From Mycobacteroides abscessus ATCC 19977 (GTDB lineage: Bacteria > Actinomycetota > Actinomycetes > Mycobacteriales > Mycobacteriaceae): a stretch of 64,000 nucleotides of DNA. Position numbers and translations under genes: made by a program. Location of the stretch: contig NC_010397.1 in NCBI RefSeq assembly GCF_000069185.1, positions 1,550,001 through 1,614,000 of the forward strand. The letters run 5' to 3'. A model generated the notes under the pieces. The model made no database searches. It saw only the letters and a list, made by a program, of their open reading frames with translations, and was not told the origin of the DNA. Positions 47,764-59,291 of the stretch are shown one piece after another (position 1 is the stretch's first letter; each line of letters starts with the position of its first letter).

Positions 47764-48441
47764 ATGGCGCAACACAAGAAGAGCCGTGGGCACCGGCATA
47801 ACAGTGCCAGCGCTGGGCCGACCCAAAATGGGACGGCCCGAATACTGCACAGCGTTCCGGGAGTGCCTGAGAGCAGGATTCCTGGGGCGATGCCTCCGCA
47901 GCAGTCCAACGACGCCGGTTCCCTTTGGGGCCGGCGTCGCGTGTTATTGCTGAACTCCACGTATGAGCCACTGACCGCGTTACCGATGCGTCGAGCGGTG
48001 ATCATGCTGCTGTGCGGTAAGGCCGATGTGGTGCACGACGACCCCGCTGCCCCCATCATTCACTCCGCCACGACGTCGGTGGCGGTCCCTTCGGTGATCA
48101 GGCTGCGGACCTTCGTGCGGGTGCCGTACCGGGCACGGGTGCCGATGACGCGCGCCGCGCTGATGCATCGCGACCGATTCCGGTGCGCCTACTGCGGCGG
48201 ACGGGCCGACACGATCGATCACGTGATTCCACGTAGCAAGGGCGGGGCGCACTCGTGGGAGAACTGCGTGGCGTGTTGTTCGTCCTGCAACCATCGCAAG
48301 GCCGACCGGCTGTTGGCGGAGCTGGGCTGGTCGCTGCACACCACCCCGATGCCGCCCAAGGGGCAACATTGGCGGCTGTTGTCGTCGGTCAAGGAACTGG
48401 ACCCGGCATGGGTGCGATATCTAGGGGAGGGCGCGGCATGA
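47764..48441 (+). CDS. HNH endonuclease-domain protein
   Basis: A 225-residue protein equivalent to Rv2469c. The C-terminal HNH region has CAYCGG, DTIDHVIPRSKGG, WENCVACCSSCNHRK, giving a zinc-stabilised nuclease fold with His and Asn catalytic residues. The N-terminal 70 residues are basic and probably disordered. ATG 47764 was chosen; ATG 47890 is an internal alternative. Its role is unknown. It is divergent from glbO. Confidence 0.8.
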   Translation: MAQHKKSRGHRHNSASAGPTQNGTARILHSVPGVPESRIPGAMPPQQSNDAGSLWGRRRVLLLNSTYEPLTALPMRRAVIMLLCGKADVVHDDPAAPIIHSATTSVAVPSVIRLRTFVRVPYRARVPMTRAALMHRDRFRCAYCGGRADTIDHVIPRSKGGAHSWENCVACCSSCNHRKADRLLAELGWSLHTTPMPPKGQHWRLLSSVKELDPAWVRYLGEGAA

Positions 48442-48472
48442 CTTCCAGGTGCGGTCGGCTACGGTTTGCATC

Positions 48473-48733
48473 GTGAGCTTCCTCAACAGCCCCACGTATA
48501 TCGGGATGCCGGTCTGGGTAGCCCTGATCACCCCGGTCGCCTTCGTGCTCATCGGACTTTGGACCATGCGCAAGAAGGGGCCGCACCCCGCGACCTACAA
48601 CATGAACGACGGCTGGACGCACGGCCCGATCCTGTGGGCCGCCGTCGACGAGAACATTGGTGACGCGCATGGGCACGGCCACGGCCACGCCGGCGCCGAG
48701 GCGATTGGAGGGTCCGCAAGTGGCAAGTGGTGA
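48473..48733 (+). CDS. small membrane protein with His-rich tail
   Basis: An 86-residue protein with one membrane helix (residues 10-30) and a C-terminal [11 protein letters not shown] motif that could bind metal. It matches the position and size of Rv2468A. GTG 48473 is 7 nt after TACGGT, a leaderless start. Its 3' end overlaps the DUF5130 gene by 14 nt. Confidence 0.7.
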
Positions 48734-49187
48734 CGTCGCAGTCAAGCCCGCCGGAGACCTTCCTCGCGGCTGGGCCGAGACCGTCAGTGGGCGCCTCTCC
48801 GGTGTTACCGAGCCCGGCGAACTGTCGGTCCACTACCCGTTCCCCAACTACCAGCTGGCGACGCTCGACGACGCGCTGACGTACGGGTCGCGGCAGTCGA
48901 AGGCTCGCTTCTCGGTCTACATCGGCGATCTGGGTAATGACACCAACGCCGGCGCGCGTGAAGTCTTCCTCAAGGTGCCGACCCCGGATGAGGCCGTACT
49001 GATCGCTGTTTCCCCGGACCAGCACGTCGTCGAGGTTGTGTACGGCGAGGCACTCAAGGGACGTGGCGCCGAGTCGGCCGCCGACCTTGGTGTAGCCGCC
49101 GCGCTGGCTGCCTTCAAAGAAGGCAACCTGCTCGACGGGATCATCAGCGCGGTGCGCGTGATGAGCGCCGCCATCGCCCGCCCCTAG
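48720..49187 (+). CDS. DUF5130 domain protein (Rv2468c-like)
   Basis: A 155-residue protein of unknown function. GTG 48720 follows GGAGGG and overlaps the previous gene, so the two are likely translated from one mRNA. The domain has a beta-rich core ([30 protein letters not shown]) and a C-terminal helix ([13 protein letters not shown]), resembling TPM-type domains. No catalytic motif is visible. Confidence 0.75.
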   Translation: MASGDVAVKPAGDLPRGWAETVSGRLSGVTEPGELSVHYPFPNYQLATLDDALTYGSRQSKARFSVYIGDLGNDTNAGAREVFLKVPTPDEAVLIAVSPDQHVVEVVYGEALKGRGAESAADLGVAAALAAFKEGNLLDGIISAVRVMSAAIARP

Positions 49188-49223
49188 TTCTTCGCGCGGG
49201 GTTTCCCCGCGCACCCGCTACGC

Positions 49224-49279
49224 CGAGCGTGAAGCTGCTGCGAGAATTTCGAACTTTTCCCGCAGCAGCTTCACGCTCG
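49224..49279. repeat. hairpin element, left terminal copy
   Basis: A perfect 19-bp inverted repeat (49224-49242 with 49261-49279) with an 18-nt loop. The 54-nt core (49225-49278) is an inverted copy, at about 44 of 55 positions, of the hairpin at 50145-50199, so the two bracket the nuclease gene as terminal inverted repeats. It may also stop the DUF5130 transcript. Confidence 0.85.
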
Positions 49280-49312
49280 CCGCGTGTCAGGGGTTGAGCG
49301 CACACTGCCCGC

Positions 49313-50152
49313 ATGGGGGAACCATTCGTGGGCAGCGAGGCGGTCAGATCCGGCAGGCTGACGGCGTACGCCCTGCGCACCCGCTACGTCGCGATCCACC
49401 CAGACGTCTATCTGCCGCGCGGCGCGCAACTCACGCCACTGGTGCGCGCTCAGGCCTCGTGGCTGTGGACGGGTCGCAGGGGGATCCTTGCGGGCCACTC
49501 GGCATCGGCGCTCCATGGCGCTCGGTGGATCGATGCAGCGCGCAATGCCGAGATAGTTCATGACAATCGGCATCGACAGCCGGGAATCACCGTCTGGTCC
49601 GGGGAAATCGCGCCCGACGAGATCTGCGTCGTCCGGGGAATGCGGGCGACTACCGCCGCCCGCACCGCCCTCGACCTCGCCTGTCGGTGCCCGCGAGGAC
49701 GCGCGGTGGCCGCGATCGATGCGCTGTGCCGCGCGACTGAACTCCAGATCTCCGAGGCGCTCGAACTCGCGTCAAGACATGCCGGGATGCGCGGCATTCG
49801 CCGGGCACGTACAGCTTTCGAGCTTGTAGACGCCGGCGCGCAGTCGCCCAAGGAGACGTGGCTGCGTTTGTTGCTCCGGGATGCGGGGCTGCCGCCGGTA
49901 AGCACGCAGATCCTGGTGCACAACGGGGACTTCGTCGCACTCGCCTACATCGACATGGGTTGGGAGGACGTCATGGTCGGCATCGAGTACGACGGCGACC
50001 AGCACCGCAGCGACCGCCGCCAGTACCTCAAGGACATCAGGCGGCTAGAGATGCTCGAGGGCATGGGCTGGCTGATCGTCCGAGTAGTCGCCGAGGATCA
50101 CCCCCACGACATCATTCGCCGAGTAAGGGAGGCTCTAGCCCGCCGAGTGTGA
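49313..50152 (+). CDS. DUF559/Vsr-like endonuclease protein with AbiEi-like N-terminus
   Basis: A 279-residue protein. The C-terminal nuclease fold has GIEYDGDQHRSDRRQYLKD followed by RRLEMLEGMGWLIVRV, the Glu/Asp core and GW-R motif of DUF559 and Vsr-related endonucleases. The N-terminal half resembles the AbiEi/type IV antitoxin-like domain, which often accompanies this nuclease in actinobacteria. The stop TGA (50150-50152) lies inside the right hairpin arm. No Vsr methylase or toxin partner is adjacent. Confidence 0.8.
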   Translation: MGEPFVGSEAVRSGRLTAYALRTRYVAIHPDVYLPRGAQLTPLVRAQASWLWTGRRGILAGHSASALHGARWIDAARNAEIVHDNRHRQPGITVWSGEIAPDEICVVRGMRATTAARTALDLACRCPRGRAVAAIDALCRATELQISEALELASRHAGMRGIRRARTAFELVDAGAQSPKETWLRLLLRDAGLPPVSTQILVHNGDFVALAYIDMGWEDVMVGIEYDGDQHRSDRRQYLKDIRRLEMLEGMGWLIVRVVAEDHPHDIIRRVREALARRV

Positions 50153-50202
50153 AGCCATTGCGGGAAAAGTGCGATAACCCCCGCAGTAGCTTCACGCTCG
50201 GC
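50142..50202. repeat. hairpin element, right terminal copy
   Basis: An inverted repeat (50142-50164 with 50180-50202, 20 of 23 paired) around a 15-nt loop. The 55-nt core (50145-50199) is related to the reverse complement of the left hairpin, and it includes the nuclease stop codon. It lies 9 nt before the pepN stop. Confidence 0.8.
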
Positions 50203-50211
50203 GCCATGGGG

Positions 50212-52806
50212 CTATGAGCCGGCGTCGAACTCGCGAGCTCGTAGTGACCTGACGATGCCCGCGCGTCCCTCGGAGACCAGACGGCGCAGTGCCGACGGGA
50301 CCTCCTTGGCCAAGAAGGCGTCGGCCAGGCCGAGGGCCTCCGGCGATATGTCCCAGGACGGGTACAGGCCGATCACCACGGTCTGGGCCACCTCACTGGA
50401 ACGGCGCGCCCACACGTCCTCGATGACATCGAAGTACCGACCCGAGAACGGCGCCAGCAGCTCGGCCTGGCCGGGCTGCACGATGCCCGCGATCACCGAA
50501 CGTGCGGTGATGTTCGGCAGCGAGTCATCCTCGATGACCTGCTTCCACGCGGTCTCCTTCACCTCGGCCACCGGACGGGCCGCGCGCGCCTGCGCCGCCT
50601 GGCGCTTGCCCGCCGCGGTCGGATCGCGCTCCAGCTCGGTGTCGATGAACACCGAGGCGTCGGGCTCCAGTGCGCCGGATGCGGCCAGCGCGTTCACGAT
50701 TCGCCACCGCAGGTCGGTATCCACCGTCAGGCCGGGCAGATCCAGCGATGCCGGATCCGAGTCCAGCAGCGCCTGCAGTACCACGGTGTGGCCGGCCGAG
50801 AGCACCGAGCCGGTGAGGGCGTTCACGAACGCCAGCTGATGATCCGAACCCGGCTCGGCGGCGCGAGCCAGCTCCAGCAGCCGATCGGCGAAGGCGGGCC
50901 AGCCGTGCTCGCGCGCCCACGCAGGTTCCGCGTAGGAGCTCAGCGCGGTCTGAGCCTGCAGCAGCAGACGCTGTGCCACACCGACTTCCGATTCGGCGTG
51001 CACACCCGAGGACACCAGCGCCACGAAGTCGCGTGCTCGTAGCTCGGCCTCGCGAGTCATCTCCCATGCCGCCGACCAGGCCAGCGTGCGCGGCAGCGGC
51101 TCGGCGATATCGGCGATCCGTGTCAGCAGCGTCTCCAGGGATTCGTCGTCGAGTCGCAGCGAGCAGTACGTCAGGTCATCGTCGTTGACCAGCACCAGCT
51201 TGCCGCGGGAGACGCCAACCAACGCAGGCACATCCGTCAACGGGCCTTCGACGTCCAATTCCTCGCGGTGGATTCTGACGAGTTTGCCGCTGGCCCCGGA
51301 TGTCGCCGAGTCCGCGGCTCCGGCGTCGTCGTAGATCCCGACGGCCAGGCGGTGCACGCGTGTCTCACCGGCGCCCGGCGCCGCGCCGGACTGCTTGACC
51401 GCGAACCGCGTGAACTTACCCTCGTCGTCGACCTCGAAATCGGGGGACAGGGTATTCAGGCCGGTGGTCTTGAGCCACTGTGAACCCCAGTCCGACAGGT
51501 CGCGTCCGGATGCCTTCTCGAGTGCGCCCAGCAGGTCGTCGAATGTCGCATTGCCGAAAGCGTGATCGCGGAAATACGACCGCAGGCCCGCCAGGAAGTT
51601 CTCCAAACCGACATACGCCACAAGTTGTTTGAGCACGCTGGCGCCCTTGGCGTAGGTGATGCCGTCGAAGTTCACCTCGACGGCGGCCAGGTCCGGAATG
51701 TCAGCGGCCACCGGGTGAGTCGACGGCAACTGGTCTTGCCGGTACGCCCATGACTTCTCGACATTGGCGAAGGTGGTCCACGCCTCGGTGTACTCGGTGG
51801 CCTCCGCCTGGCACAGCACCGAGGCGAAGGTCGCGAACGACTCGTTGAGCCACAGGTCATCCCACCAGCGCATGGTCACCAGGTCGCCGAACCACATGTG
51901 GGCCATCTCATGCAGCACGGTCTCGGCGCGGCGCTCGTAGGAGTACTTGGTGACCTTGGAGCGGAAGACATAGTCCTCCAGGAATGTCACCGCACCGGCG
52001 TTCTCCATGGCGCCGGCGTTGAACTCCGGCACGAACAACTGGTCATACTTGCCGAACGCGTACGGGGTGCCAAAGTTCTTGTGATAGAAGCCGAATCCCT
52101 GTTTGGTCTCGGTGAATAACCGGTCGGCGTCCATGAACTCCGACAGCGAGGCGCGGCAGTAGATGCCCAGATCGATGGTGCCGTGCTCATCGGAGTACTC
52201 GTCATTCCACCGCGCGTACGGCCCGGCGATCAACGCGACCAAGTAGGTGCTCATCTTCGGAGTGGTCGCGAAGGTGTGTACGCCGTCGGCGACGGACAGC
52301 GCAGCGCCGTTGGAGATCACCTGCCAATGGGCGGGCGCGGTCACCGTGACGTCGAAGGCGGCCTTGAGGTCGGGCTGGTCGAAGCACGCGAACATCCGCT
52401 TGGCATCGGCGGTCTCGAACTGTGAGTACAGGTACACCTCGTCATCGACGGGGTCCACGAAGCGGTGCAATCCCTCACCGGTGTGCGAGTACTCGCAATC
52501 GGCCTCGACCACCACGGTGTTGGTGGCAGCCAGGCCGGGCAGCGTGATGCCCTGCTCTTCGTCGTAACCGCTGACATCCAGTTCGGTCCCGTTGAGCTCC
52601 ACACGGCGCACCGTGCGAGCGGCGATATCGATGACGGTCGACGTCCCCGGCTGCGCGGTGAAGGTGACGGTGCTCGACGAGTGGAAGGTCTCTTCGCTTG
52701 GGCCGCCATCGTCGTTGGTGAGGTCGAGGGTGATCGCGTAGTGCTCGACGTCGATCGCAGCGGCGCGGGCCGCGGCCTGGTCACGGGTGAGGTTGGGAAG
52801 TGCCAC
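50212..52806 (-). CDS. pepN: aminopeptidase N
   Basis: An 864-residue M1 zinc aminopeptidase equivalent to Rv2467. It has the substrate-anchoring GAMENAG motif, the zinc site HEMAHMW with the downstream Glu in NESFA, and a long C-terminal alpha-helical domain. It releases N-terminal amino acids from peptides in the cytoplasm. ATG 52806 gives full length. The 3' end abuts the right hairpin of the nuclease unit. Confidence 0.95.
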   Translation of the reverse strand: MALPNLTRDQAAARAAAIDVEHYAITLDLTNDDGGPSEETFHSSSTVTFTAQPGTSTVIDIAARTVRRVELNGTELDVSGYDEEQGITLPGLAATNTVVVEADCEYSHTGEGLHRFVDPVDDEVYLYSQFETADAKRMFACFDQPDLKAAFDVTVTAPAHWQVISNGAALSVADGVHTFATTPKMSTYLVALIAGPYARWNDEYSDEHGTIDLGIYCRASLSEFMDADRLFTETKQGFGFYHKNFGTPYAFGKYDQLFVPEFNAGAMENAGAVTFLEDYVFRSKVTKYSYERRAETVLHEMAHMWFGDLVTMRWWDDLWLNESFATFASVLCQAEATEYTEAWTTFANVEKSWAYRQDQLPSTHPVAADIPDLAAVEVNFDGITYAKGASVLKQLVAYVGLENFLAGLRSYFRDHAFGNATFDDLLGALEKASGRDLSDWGSQWLKTTGLNTLSPDFEVDDEGKFTRFAVKQSGAAPGAGETRVHRLAVGIYDDAGAADSATSGASGKLVRIHREELDVEGPLTDVPALVGVSRGKLVLVNDDDLTYCSLRLDDESLETLLTRIADIAEPLPRTLAWSAAWEMTREAELRARDFVALVSSGVHAESEVGVAQRLLLQAQTALSSYAEPAWAREHGWPAFADRLLELARAAEPGSDHQLAFVNALTGSVLSAGHTVVLQALLDSDPASLDLPGLTVDTDLRWRIVNALAASGALEPDASVFIDTELERDPTAAGKRQAAQARAARPVAEVKETAWKQVIEDDSLPNITARSVIAGIVQPGQAELLAPFSGRYFDVIEDVWARRSSEVAQTVVIGLYPSWDISPEALGLADAFLAKEVPSALRRLVSEGRAGIVRSLRAREFDAGS

Positions 52807-52870
52807 GTACCTAACGTAGCGGGTGCGGGGCGGAAGAGGCGGGACAAGGACGGGGCGCCGAACCGCGTCG

Positions 52871-52896
52871 GGAACAGGGCGGCACGATGGGGAGTT
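52871..52896 (+). promoter_or_regulatory. SigH-type promoter of mycoredoxin-2
   Basis: GGAACA (52871-52876) is separated by 17 nt from GTT (52894-52896), matching the SigH/RpoE consensus. It lies 40 nt upstream of the ATG at 52936. In M. tuberculosis Rv2466c belongs to the SigH regulon. Confidence 0.7.
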
Positions 52897-52935
52897 GCGT
52901 TACTTGTTGGCCAACTCACATCTGAAAGGTGCGCT

Positions 52936-53553
52936 ATGTCTGCAGACAAAAAGGATCTTGCCGAGTTCTGGTTTGACCCGCTATGTCCGTGGTGCTGGAT
53001 CACCTCGCGGTGGATCCTCGAGGTTCAGAAGGTTCGCGACATCGAGGTGAAGTTCCGGGTGATGAGCCTGGCGGTACTCAACGAGGGGCGCGACAATCTG
53101 CCGGAGCGCTATCAGGAGCTGATGAAGACCGCCTGGGGGCCGGTACGCGTGGCCATCGCGGCCGAGCAGGCCAAGGGCCAGGAAATCCTGGAGCCGCTGT
53201 ACACGGCGATGGGAAACCGGATCCACAACCAGGACAACAAGGACCTACCGGCCGTCATCGCCGAATCGCTGGCCGAGGTGGGGTTGCCGGCGGATCTTGC
53301 CGACGCGGCCGAGTCCACCGACTACGACGAGGCGCTGCGCGCGAGCCACCACGCCGGCATGGACAAGGTGGGCCCGGACGTCGGCACCCCCACCATCCAC
53401 GTCAACGGGGTTGCCTTCTTCGGCCCGGTGATCTCCAAGATCCCGCGCGGAGAAGAAGCCGGCAAGCTCTGGGATGCGTCGGTGATCTTCGCCTCGTACC
53501 CGCACTTCTACGAGCTCAAGCGCACACGCACCGAGCCGCCGACGTTCGACTAG
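52936..53553 (+). CDS. mrx2: mycoredoxin-2 (DsbA-fold thiol oxidoreductase)
   Basis: A 205-residue DsbA-like, FrnE-type protein equivalent to Rv2466c. The active site CPWC is Cys17-Cys20. It uses mycothiol to reduce disulfides and, in M. tuberculosis, activates thienopyrimidine prodrugs. ATG 52936 follows AAAGG. A SigH-type promoter lies upstream, which fits induction by oxidative stress. Its stop overlaps the convergent protease gene by 4 nt. Confidence 0.93.
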   Translation: MSADKKDLAEFWFDPLCPWCWITSRWILEVQKVRDIEVKFRVMSLAVLNEGRDNLPERYQELMKTAWGPVRVAIAAEQAKGQEILEPLYTAMGNRIHNQDNKDLPAVIAESLAEVGLPADLADAAESTDYDEALRASHHAGMDKVGPDVGTPTIHVNGVAFFGPVISKIPRGEEAGKLWDASVIFASYPHFYELKRTRTEPPTFD

Positions 53554-54503
53554 TAGCGCGGCGGGTTGTCGTAGGTATACGCCTGGGCCGGTGGGACGTA
53601 GCCGTGCGGCATCGGGGGTGGCGCGGGCGGTAGCAGGGGCGGCACCGGAGGAACGGGAGTCGGCGGCAGCAGTTTGGGTCGGAAGAATAGTGACCCGGCC
53701 TGCTGCCGATTCCGTAGCGCCGCCGCCCGCCAGGTGTGTACCGGGTGCCCGGAGAGCATGTTGACCAGCCAGACGAAGAAGCCCGTCTCCAGGGTCGCCC
53801 GGTTGGCCAGCGTGTCGAACTCGACCCGCTTGAGCAGATATTTGCCTGCCGCCATGACGCCGATGGCCCCCTGAATTCCGGTGGGCCGCATGGCATATCC
53901 ATGGTTGTCGGCGGTGTACTCCATGGACCGTGACAATGACGTGCCCAGGAACGGGACGAAGTTCATCGCGGTCTGGGCGAACTGACGCCAGTACGACGCA
54001 TGGCCCGCGGCGATGTGACCGACCTCGTGGCCGATGATGAAGGCCAGTGCCTCGGGGTCACGCGCCTCGCCGCCGATTTCGAATAGATCGCTGTATACGA
54101 CGACGAACCTGCGGAATCCGTGCCCGCTGGCGAACGCGTTGATCTGTCCATTGCCCAGCACGACGTATGCGTCGGGCACCTCCTGCAGGCCGAACCGCTG
54201 CGCGGCCTCGACCACCATGGCGTACCCCTCGGGGAACTGGGTGGGCGACATCTTCACGCCGTTGACTCGCTGCTGCCCGTAGAGGATGCCTCGACCTATG
54301 AGCAGGGTCAGGGGTGTGGCGGCCAGCGCGACGATGATGATGTTCAGCTGGACGTGCTCGGGGTCCGCCAGAAAACCGATGATGCCCATGATCGCGCCGA
54401 GATACAGCAGCACCGTGAACAGGATGACGACGACGAGCAACCCGATCTCCCACGGATGGCGTCGCGGGGGATAGGTGTACTGGGGCAGTCCGACCGGGTA
54501 CAT
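53550..54503 (-). CDS. M48-family zinc metalloprotease, membrane-anchored
   Basis: A 317-residue protein. Two membrane helices at the N-terminus (about 20-42 and 52-70) precede an M48 catalytic domain with the zinc motif HEVGH (His159, Glu160, His163) and the downstream [10 protein letters not shown] segment that supplies further ligands. A Pro/Leu-rich C-terminal tail follows. HtpX-like function in membrane protein quality control is inference. It is divergent from rpiB by 60 nt. Confidence 0.83.
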   Translation of the reverse strand: MYPVGLPQYTYPPRRHPWEIGLLVVVILFTVLLYLGAIMGIIGFLADPEHVQLNIIIVALAATPLTLLIGRGILYGQQRVNGVKMSPTQFPEGYAMVVEAAQRFGLQEVPDAYVVLGNGQINAFASGHGFRRFVVVYSDLFEIGGEARDPEALAFIIGHEVGHIAAGHASYWRQFAQTAMNFVPFLGTSLSRSMEYTADNHGYAMRPTGIQGAIGVMAAGKYLLKRVEFDTLANRATLETGFFVWLVNMLSGHPVHTWRAAALRNRQQAGSLFFRPKLLPPTPVPPVPPLLPPAPPPMPHGYVPPAQAYTYDNPPRY

Positions 54504-54563
54504 GCGCGCCACGGTAACCGACCGCGGGGCAACCTGGCGCAACGCGACTGTCACAATTGGGGC

Positions 54564-55043
54564 ATGCGCGTCTATGTGGGAGCCGATCACGCCGGTTACG
54601 AGTTGAAGCAGAAGATCATCGAGCATCTTCGGGGCCGGGGTCACGAGCCGGTGGATTGCGGGGCCTTTGAGCTGGACCCGCAGGACGATTACCCCGCGTT
54701 CTGCATCGACGCCGCCCGGCGCACGGTCGCCGACCCGGGCAGCCTCGGCATCGTGTTGGGCGGTTCGGGCAATGGTGAGCAGATTGCCGCCAACAAGGTT
54801 CCGGGCGCGCGCTGCGCACTGGCGTGGAGCCTGGAGACCGCGGTGCTGGCCCGTGAGCACAACAACGCACAGCTGATCGGGATCGGCGGCCGCATGCACA
54901 CGGTGCCGGAAGCGCTTGCCATCGTCGACGCGTTCCTGGCCGCCAAGTGGTCGGAGGAGCCGCGGCACCAGCGCCGCATCGACATCCTGGCCGAGTACGA
55001 GACCACGCGCGTGGCGCCGCCGGTACCTGGCGCCAGCTCGTAA
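54564..55043 (+). CDS. rpiB: ribose-5-phosphate isomerase B
   Basis: A 159-residue enzyme equivalent to Rv2465c. It interconverts ribose-5-phosphate and ribulose-5-phosphate in the pentose phosphate pathway. The opening MRVYVGADHAGYELK and the LGGSGNGEQIAANK loop are diagnostic of the actinobacterial RpiB type. ATG 54564 was chosen. The nei gene begins 7 nt after its stop. Confidence 0.95.
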   Translation: MRVYVGADHAGYELKQKIIEHLRGRGHEPVDCGAFELDPQDDYPAFCIDAARRTVADPGSLGIVLGGSGNGEQIAANKVPGARCALAWSLETAVLAREHNNAQLIGIGGRMHTVPEALAIVDAFLAAKWSEEPRHQRRIDILAEYETTRVAPPVPGASS

Positions 55044-55049
55044 ACGCCT

Positions 55050-55847
55050 GTGCCGGAGGGTCATACCCTGCACCGGCTGGCCCGGTTGCACCAGCGCCGG
55101 TTCGCCGGTGCGCCGGTGTCGGTGAGCAGCCCGCAGGGACGGTTCACCGAAGGCGCGGCCGCGGTCAATGGACGTACCTTTGTCCAGGCGCACGCCTGGG
55201 GTAAGCATCTGTTTCACGACTACGGCCCTGTCGGCGTGGTGCATGTGCACCTTGGGCTGTATGGCGCGTTCACGGAATTACCCGTGCCGATGGGCCTGCC
55301 GGTTGGTCAGGTGCGGATGCGTATCGAAGGGGCCGAGTTCGGCACCGACCTGCGTGGCGCGACGGCATGTGAGCTCATCGACGCCCCGCAAGTCGACGCC
55401 ATCCTGGCCCGCCTGGGCCCTGACCCACTGCGTCCCCGATCGGATCCGGCGTCCGCGTTCGAGCGGATCGCTAAGTCGCACAGGCCAATCGGCGCATTGC
55501 TGATGGATCAGAAGATCATCGCCGGTGTGGGGAATGTGTATCGCAGCGAGGTGCTGTTCCGTAGGCGGATCGATCCGTACCGCGAGGGGAGCCGCCTCGA
55601 TCCGGAACAGCTCACCGCGCTCTGGAGCGATCTGGTGGATCGGATGCGCGTCGGACTGCGGGTCGGCAAGATCGTCACCGTCGATCCTGAGCACGACTGC
55701 GGCGACCCGTCCTATGCTCCGGACCGCCCGCGCACCTACGTGTACCGGCGTGCAGGTGCGCCGTGCCGGGTGTGCGGAACGCCGATCCTCACCGCGGAAA
55801 TGGACGCGCGAAACCTCTTCTGGTGTCCCTCATGTCAAATTGGCTGA
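55050..55847 (+). CDS. nei: endonuclease VIII-like DNA glycosylase (Nei1)
   Basis: A 265-residue Fpg/Nei-family DNA glycosylase/AP lyase equivalent to Rv2464c. The N-terminal catalytic Pro2-Glu3 (MPEGHTLHRLA), the H2TH region (PIGALLMDQKIIAGVGNVYR) and the C-terminal zinc finger with CRVCG and CPSCQ are all present. It removes oxidised pyrimidines. GTG 55050 starts 7 nt after rpiB, so they are one unit. Confidence 0.93.
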   Translation: MPEGHTLHRLARLHQRRFAGAPVSVSSPQGRFTEGAAAVNGRTFVQAHAWGKHLFHDYGPVGVVHVHLGLYGAFTELPVPMGLPVGQVRMRIEGAEFGTDLRGATACELIDAPQVDAILARLGPDPLRPRSDPASAFERIAKSHRPIGALLMDQKIIAGVGNVYRSEVLFRRRIDPYREGSRLDPEQLTALWSDLVDRMRVGLRVGKIVTVDPEHDCGDPSYAPDRPRTYVYRRAGAPCRVCGTPILTAEMDARNLFWCPSCQIG

Positions 55848-55925
55848 TGACCGCCGTGATGACGCCTGCGGTTGTAAGCTGCGCTGAATGGGACGCCGAG
55901 TACCAATAACCCGAGAGGTGGGTTC

Positions 55926-56588
55926 ATGACGCGACCGGGTGCGCCACTGGGAAAGCTCATGGCACGCGCGGTCCGCGGGCTTGGCTCGCATCCGGAACCG
56001 GACGATATCGAGACCCGGCTACTGGACGCCGCCATCGAGGTCTTGTCCGAGCGGGGCACGCAGACGGCCACCATCGACGAGGTGGCCCGACGGGCGAAAG
56101 TGGGACGCGCCACAGTATTTCGGCGCTTTTCCAGCAAGGACCAGTTGTTCGAGCGGGCGCTTGCTCAAGAAATGCGCAAGTTCCTGGACGAGCTACAGGC
56201 GCGTGCGGGCGAGTTTGACGACATTGGCGAGCGGGTCGCAGAGGGATTCGCTGTCTGCATCGAGATTGTGAATCACCCTCTGCTGCGTGGTGATTCACTC
56301 GTGGCGAGGATGACCGCAGTGGAAGCGATCACCCAGGGCGATCCGGCTCCCATCGAGCTGGCACGAAACTATCTCGCCGCCCAGATCGACCAGATGCGTG
56401 AGGAAGGACGCATTCCGCCGGGCGACTCGCGACGGCAGGTCGACGTCCTGATTCACCTGGTGTTGGGATATCTGGCCGCCCCGGCGACAACCATCGACCT
56501 CGGCAACACCGAAGAGGTGCGAGCGTTGGCGCGGGAAACCTTCGCGCCCATCCTGCTCACGCCCAACGTGCCCCTGAAGGCGCCGTAG
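55926..56588 (+). CDS. TetR-family regulator
   Basis: A 220-residue regulator. The N-terminal domain has the typical ETRLLDAAIEVLSERGT followed by the HTH with GRATVFRRFSSKDQL. The helical C-terminal domain would bind an unknown ligand. The ATG follows GAGAGG. It converges with the Gly-rich membrane protein gene, 6 nt away. Its target is not obvious from position. Confidence 0.87.
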   Translation: MTRPGAPLGKLMARAVRGLGSHPEPDDIETRLLDAAIEVLSERGTQTATIDEVARRAKVGRATVFRRFSSKDQLFERALAQEMRKFLDELQARAGEFDDIGERVAEGFAVCIEIVNHPLLRGDSLVARMTAVEAITQGDPAPIELARNYLAAQIDQMREEGRIPPGDSRRQVDVLIHLVLGYLAAPATTIDLGNTEEVRALARETFAPILLTPNVPLKAP

Positions 56589-56594
56589 GTCGTC

Positions 56595-57443
56595 CTAGAA
56601 ATCCCCGAAGTCGCCACCGAAGTCGCCGCCGCCGCCATCCCAACCGCCGCCGTCCCAGCCGCTGCCGCCACTGTCCCAACCGCCGCCCTGGTCCCACCCT
56701 CCACCTTGATCGGCGCCCGAGCCTTGATCCCAGCCGCCCTGGTCCGCTCCGCTGTCCTGTCCGGCATTCAGGCCGGCGTCGTAGCCGTCCGAATACCCTT
56801 GGCCGAAGCCACTTTCGAAGCCCTGCGCACCGTAGCCGACACCGTGCATGCCAGAGAAGAGTGAGTTGAACAGCAGCGCCGAACCCACGCCCCAGGCGCC
56901 GGCGACGAGGGCGGGCTTCCACCATGGCTCGGAGTACCAGCCGGCCGGTACCGGGCGCCCTGCGACCGTGCCGCCGGGGTAGTAGTTGGGCGTACGGCCG
57001 GACGGCTGCGGCGACGCCTCGATCTCGCGGCCCTCGAAGTTGATGCGACGTTCCTCGCTGACTGCACCGGCTCGGCTCTGTCCGGCGGTCGAGGGGAGTT
57101 CGGGTCCAGGATCCATCCCCATGGCGAGTCGGGCCGCCCGCACGTAGTACAGCCCCTCGATGGCGCTTTCCTTGGCCAGCGCGGCCTGCGACGGCGTGCG
57201 CGCCTGCTCGATCGCCGAGGACGCCGCCGTGTAGCGCTCGGAGGCATCGGCGAGTGCCTGCCGCGAGGCGTCGTCGGTTCCGCTCAAACCGAGCACCTGG
57301 CCGCCCAGCCGCTCGGTGAGCCGACGGGCCTCGGCCTTGGCATCTTCGAGTTGTTCGCCGCGCCGGCGAGTTGACCCCTGTGTGTAGATGATCGCGCCGC
57401 CGACGATCACGCCGAGCAGAAGCAGGCCCAGGATGATTTCCAT
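56595..57443 (-). CDS. membrane protein with Gly/Trp/Asp-rich repeat tail
   Basis: A 282-residue protein. One N-terminal membrane helix (residues 4-20), a helical region rich in Ala/Arg to about residue 130, then a hydrophobic segment (about 180-200) lead into a C-terminal tail of about 60 residues made of GGWDQGGGWD-like repeats. It resembles DUF1542-type proteins in the first half. Function is unknown. It lies between two TetR genes and starts 5 nt from the stop of the downstream TetR gene. Confidence 0.65.
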   Translation of the reverse strand: MEIILGLLLLGVIVGGAIIYTQGSTRRRGEQLEDAKAEARRLTERLGGQVLGLSGTDDASRQALADASERYTAASSAIEQARTPSQAALAKESAIEGLYYVRAARLAMGMDPGPELPSTAGQSRAGAVSEERRINFEGREIEASPQPSGRTPNYYPGGTVAGRPVPAGWYSEPWWKPALVAGAWGVGSALLFNSLFSGMHGVGYGAQGFESGFGQGYSDGYDAGLNAGQDSGADQGGWDQGSGADQGGGWDQGGGWDSGGSGWDGGGWDGGGGDFGGDFGDF

Positions 57444-57448
57444 GGCAC

Positions 57449-59197
<1,749 letters not shown>

Positions 59198-59241
59198 GCC
59201 GAACTCACCGATGAGAGGAGTGGTCAATGGGCCGCGGGCGC

Positions 59242-59268
59242 CCCGATCGGGTTCTCCACCTGATCGGG
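59242..59268. terminator. terminator between mycolyltransferase and tRNA-Gly
   Basis: A near-perfect 11-bp inverted repeat (59242-59252 with 59258-59268, one mismatch) lies 45 nt after the mycolyltransferase stop and about 24 nt from the 3' end of the convergent tRNA-Gly. Confidence 0.65.
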
Positions 59269-59291
59269 CGTCGGCCCCGGAGTGCTGCTGG

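Noticed and set aside
49224..50202. The paired hairpins as a CRISPR array
   Set aside because: Only two copies exist, they are inverted and palindromic, and they are 900 nt apart.
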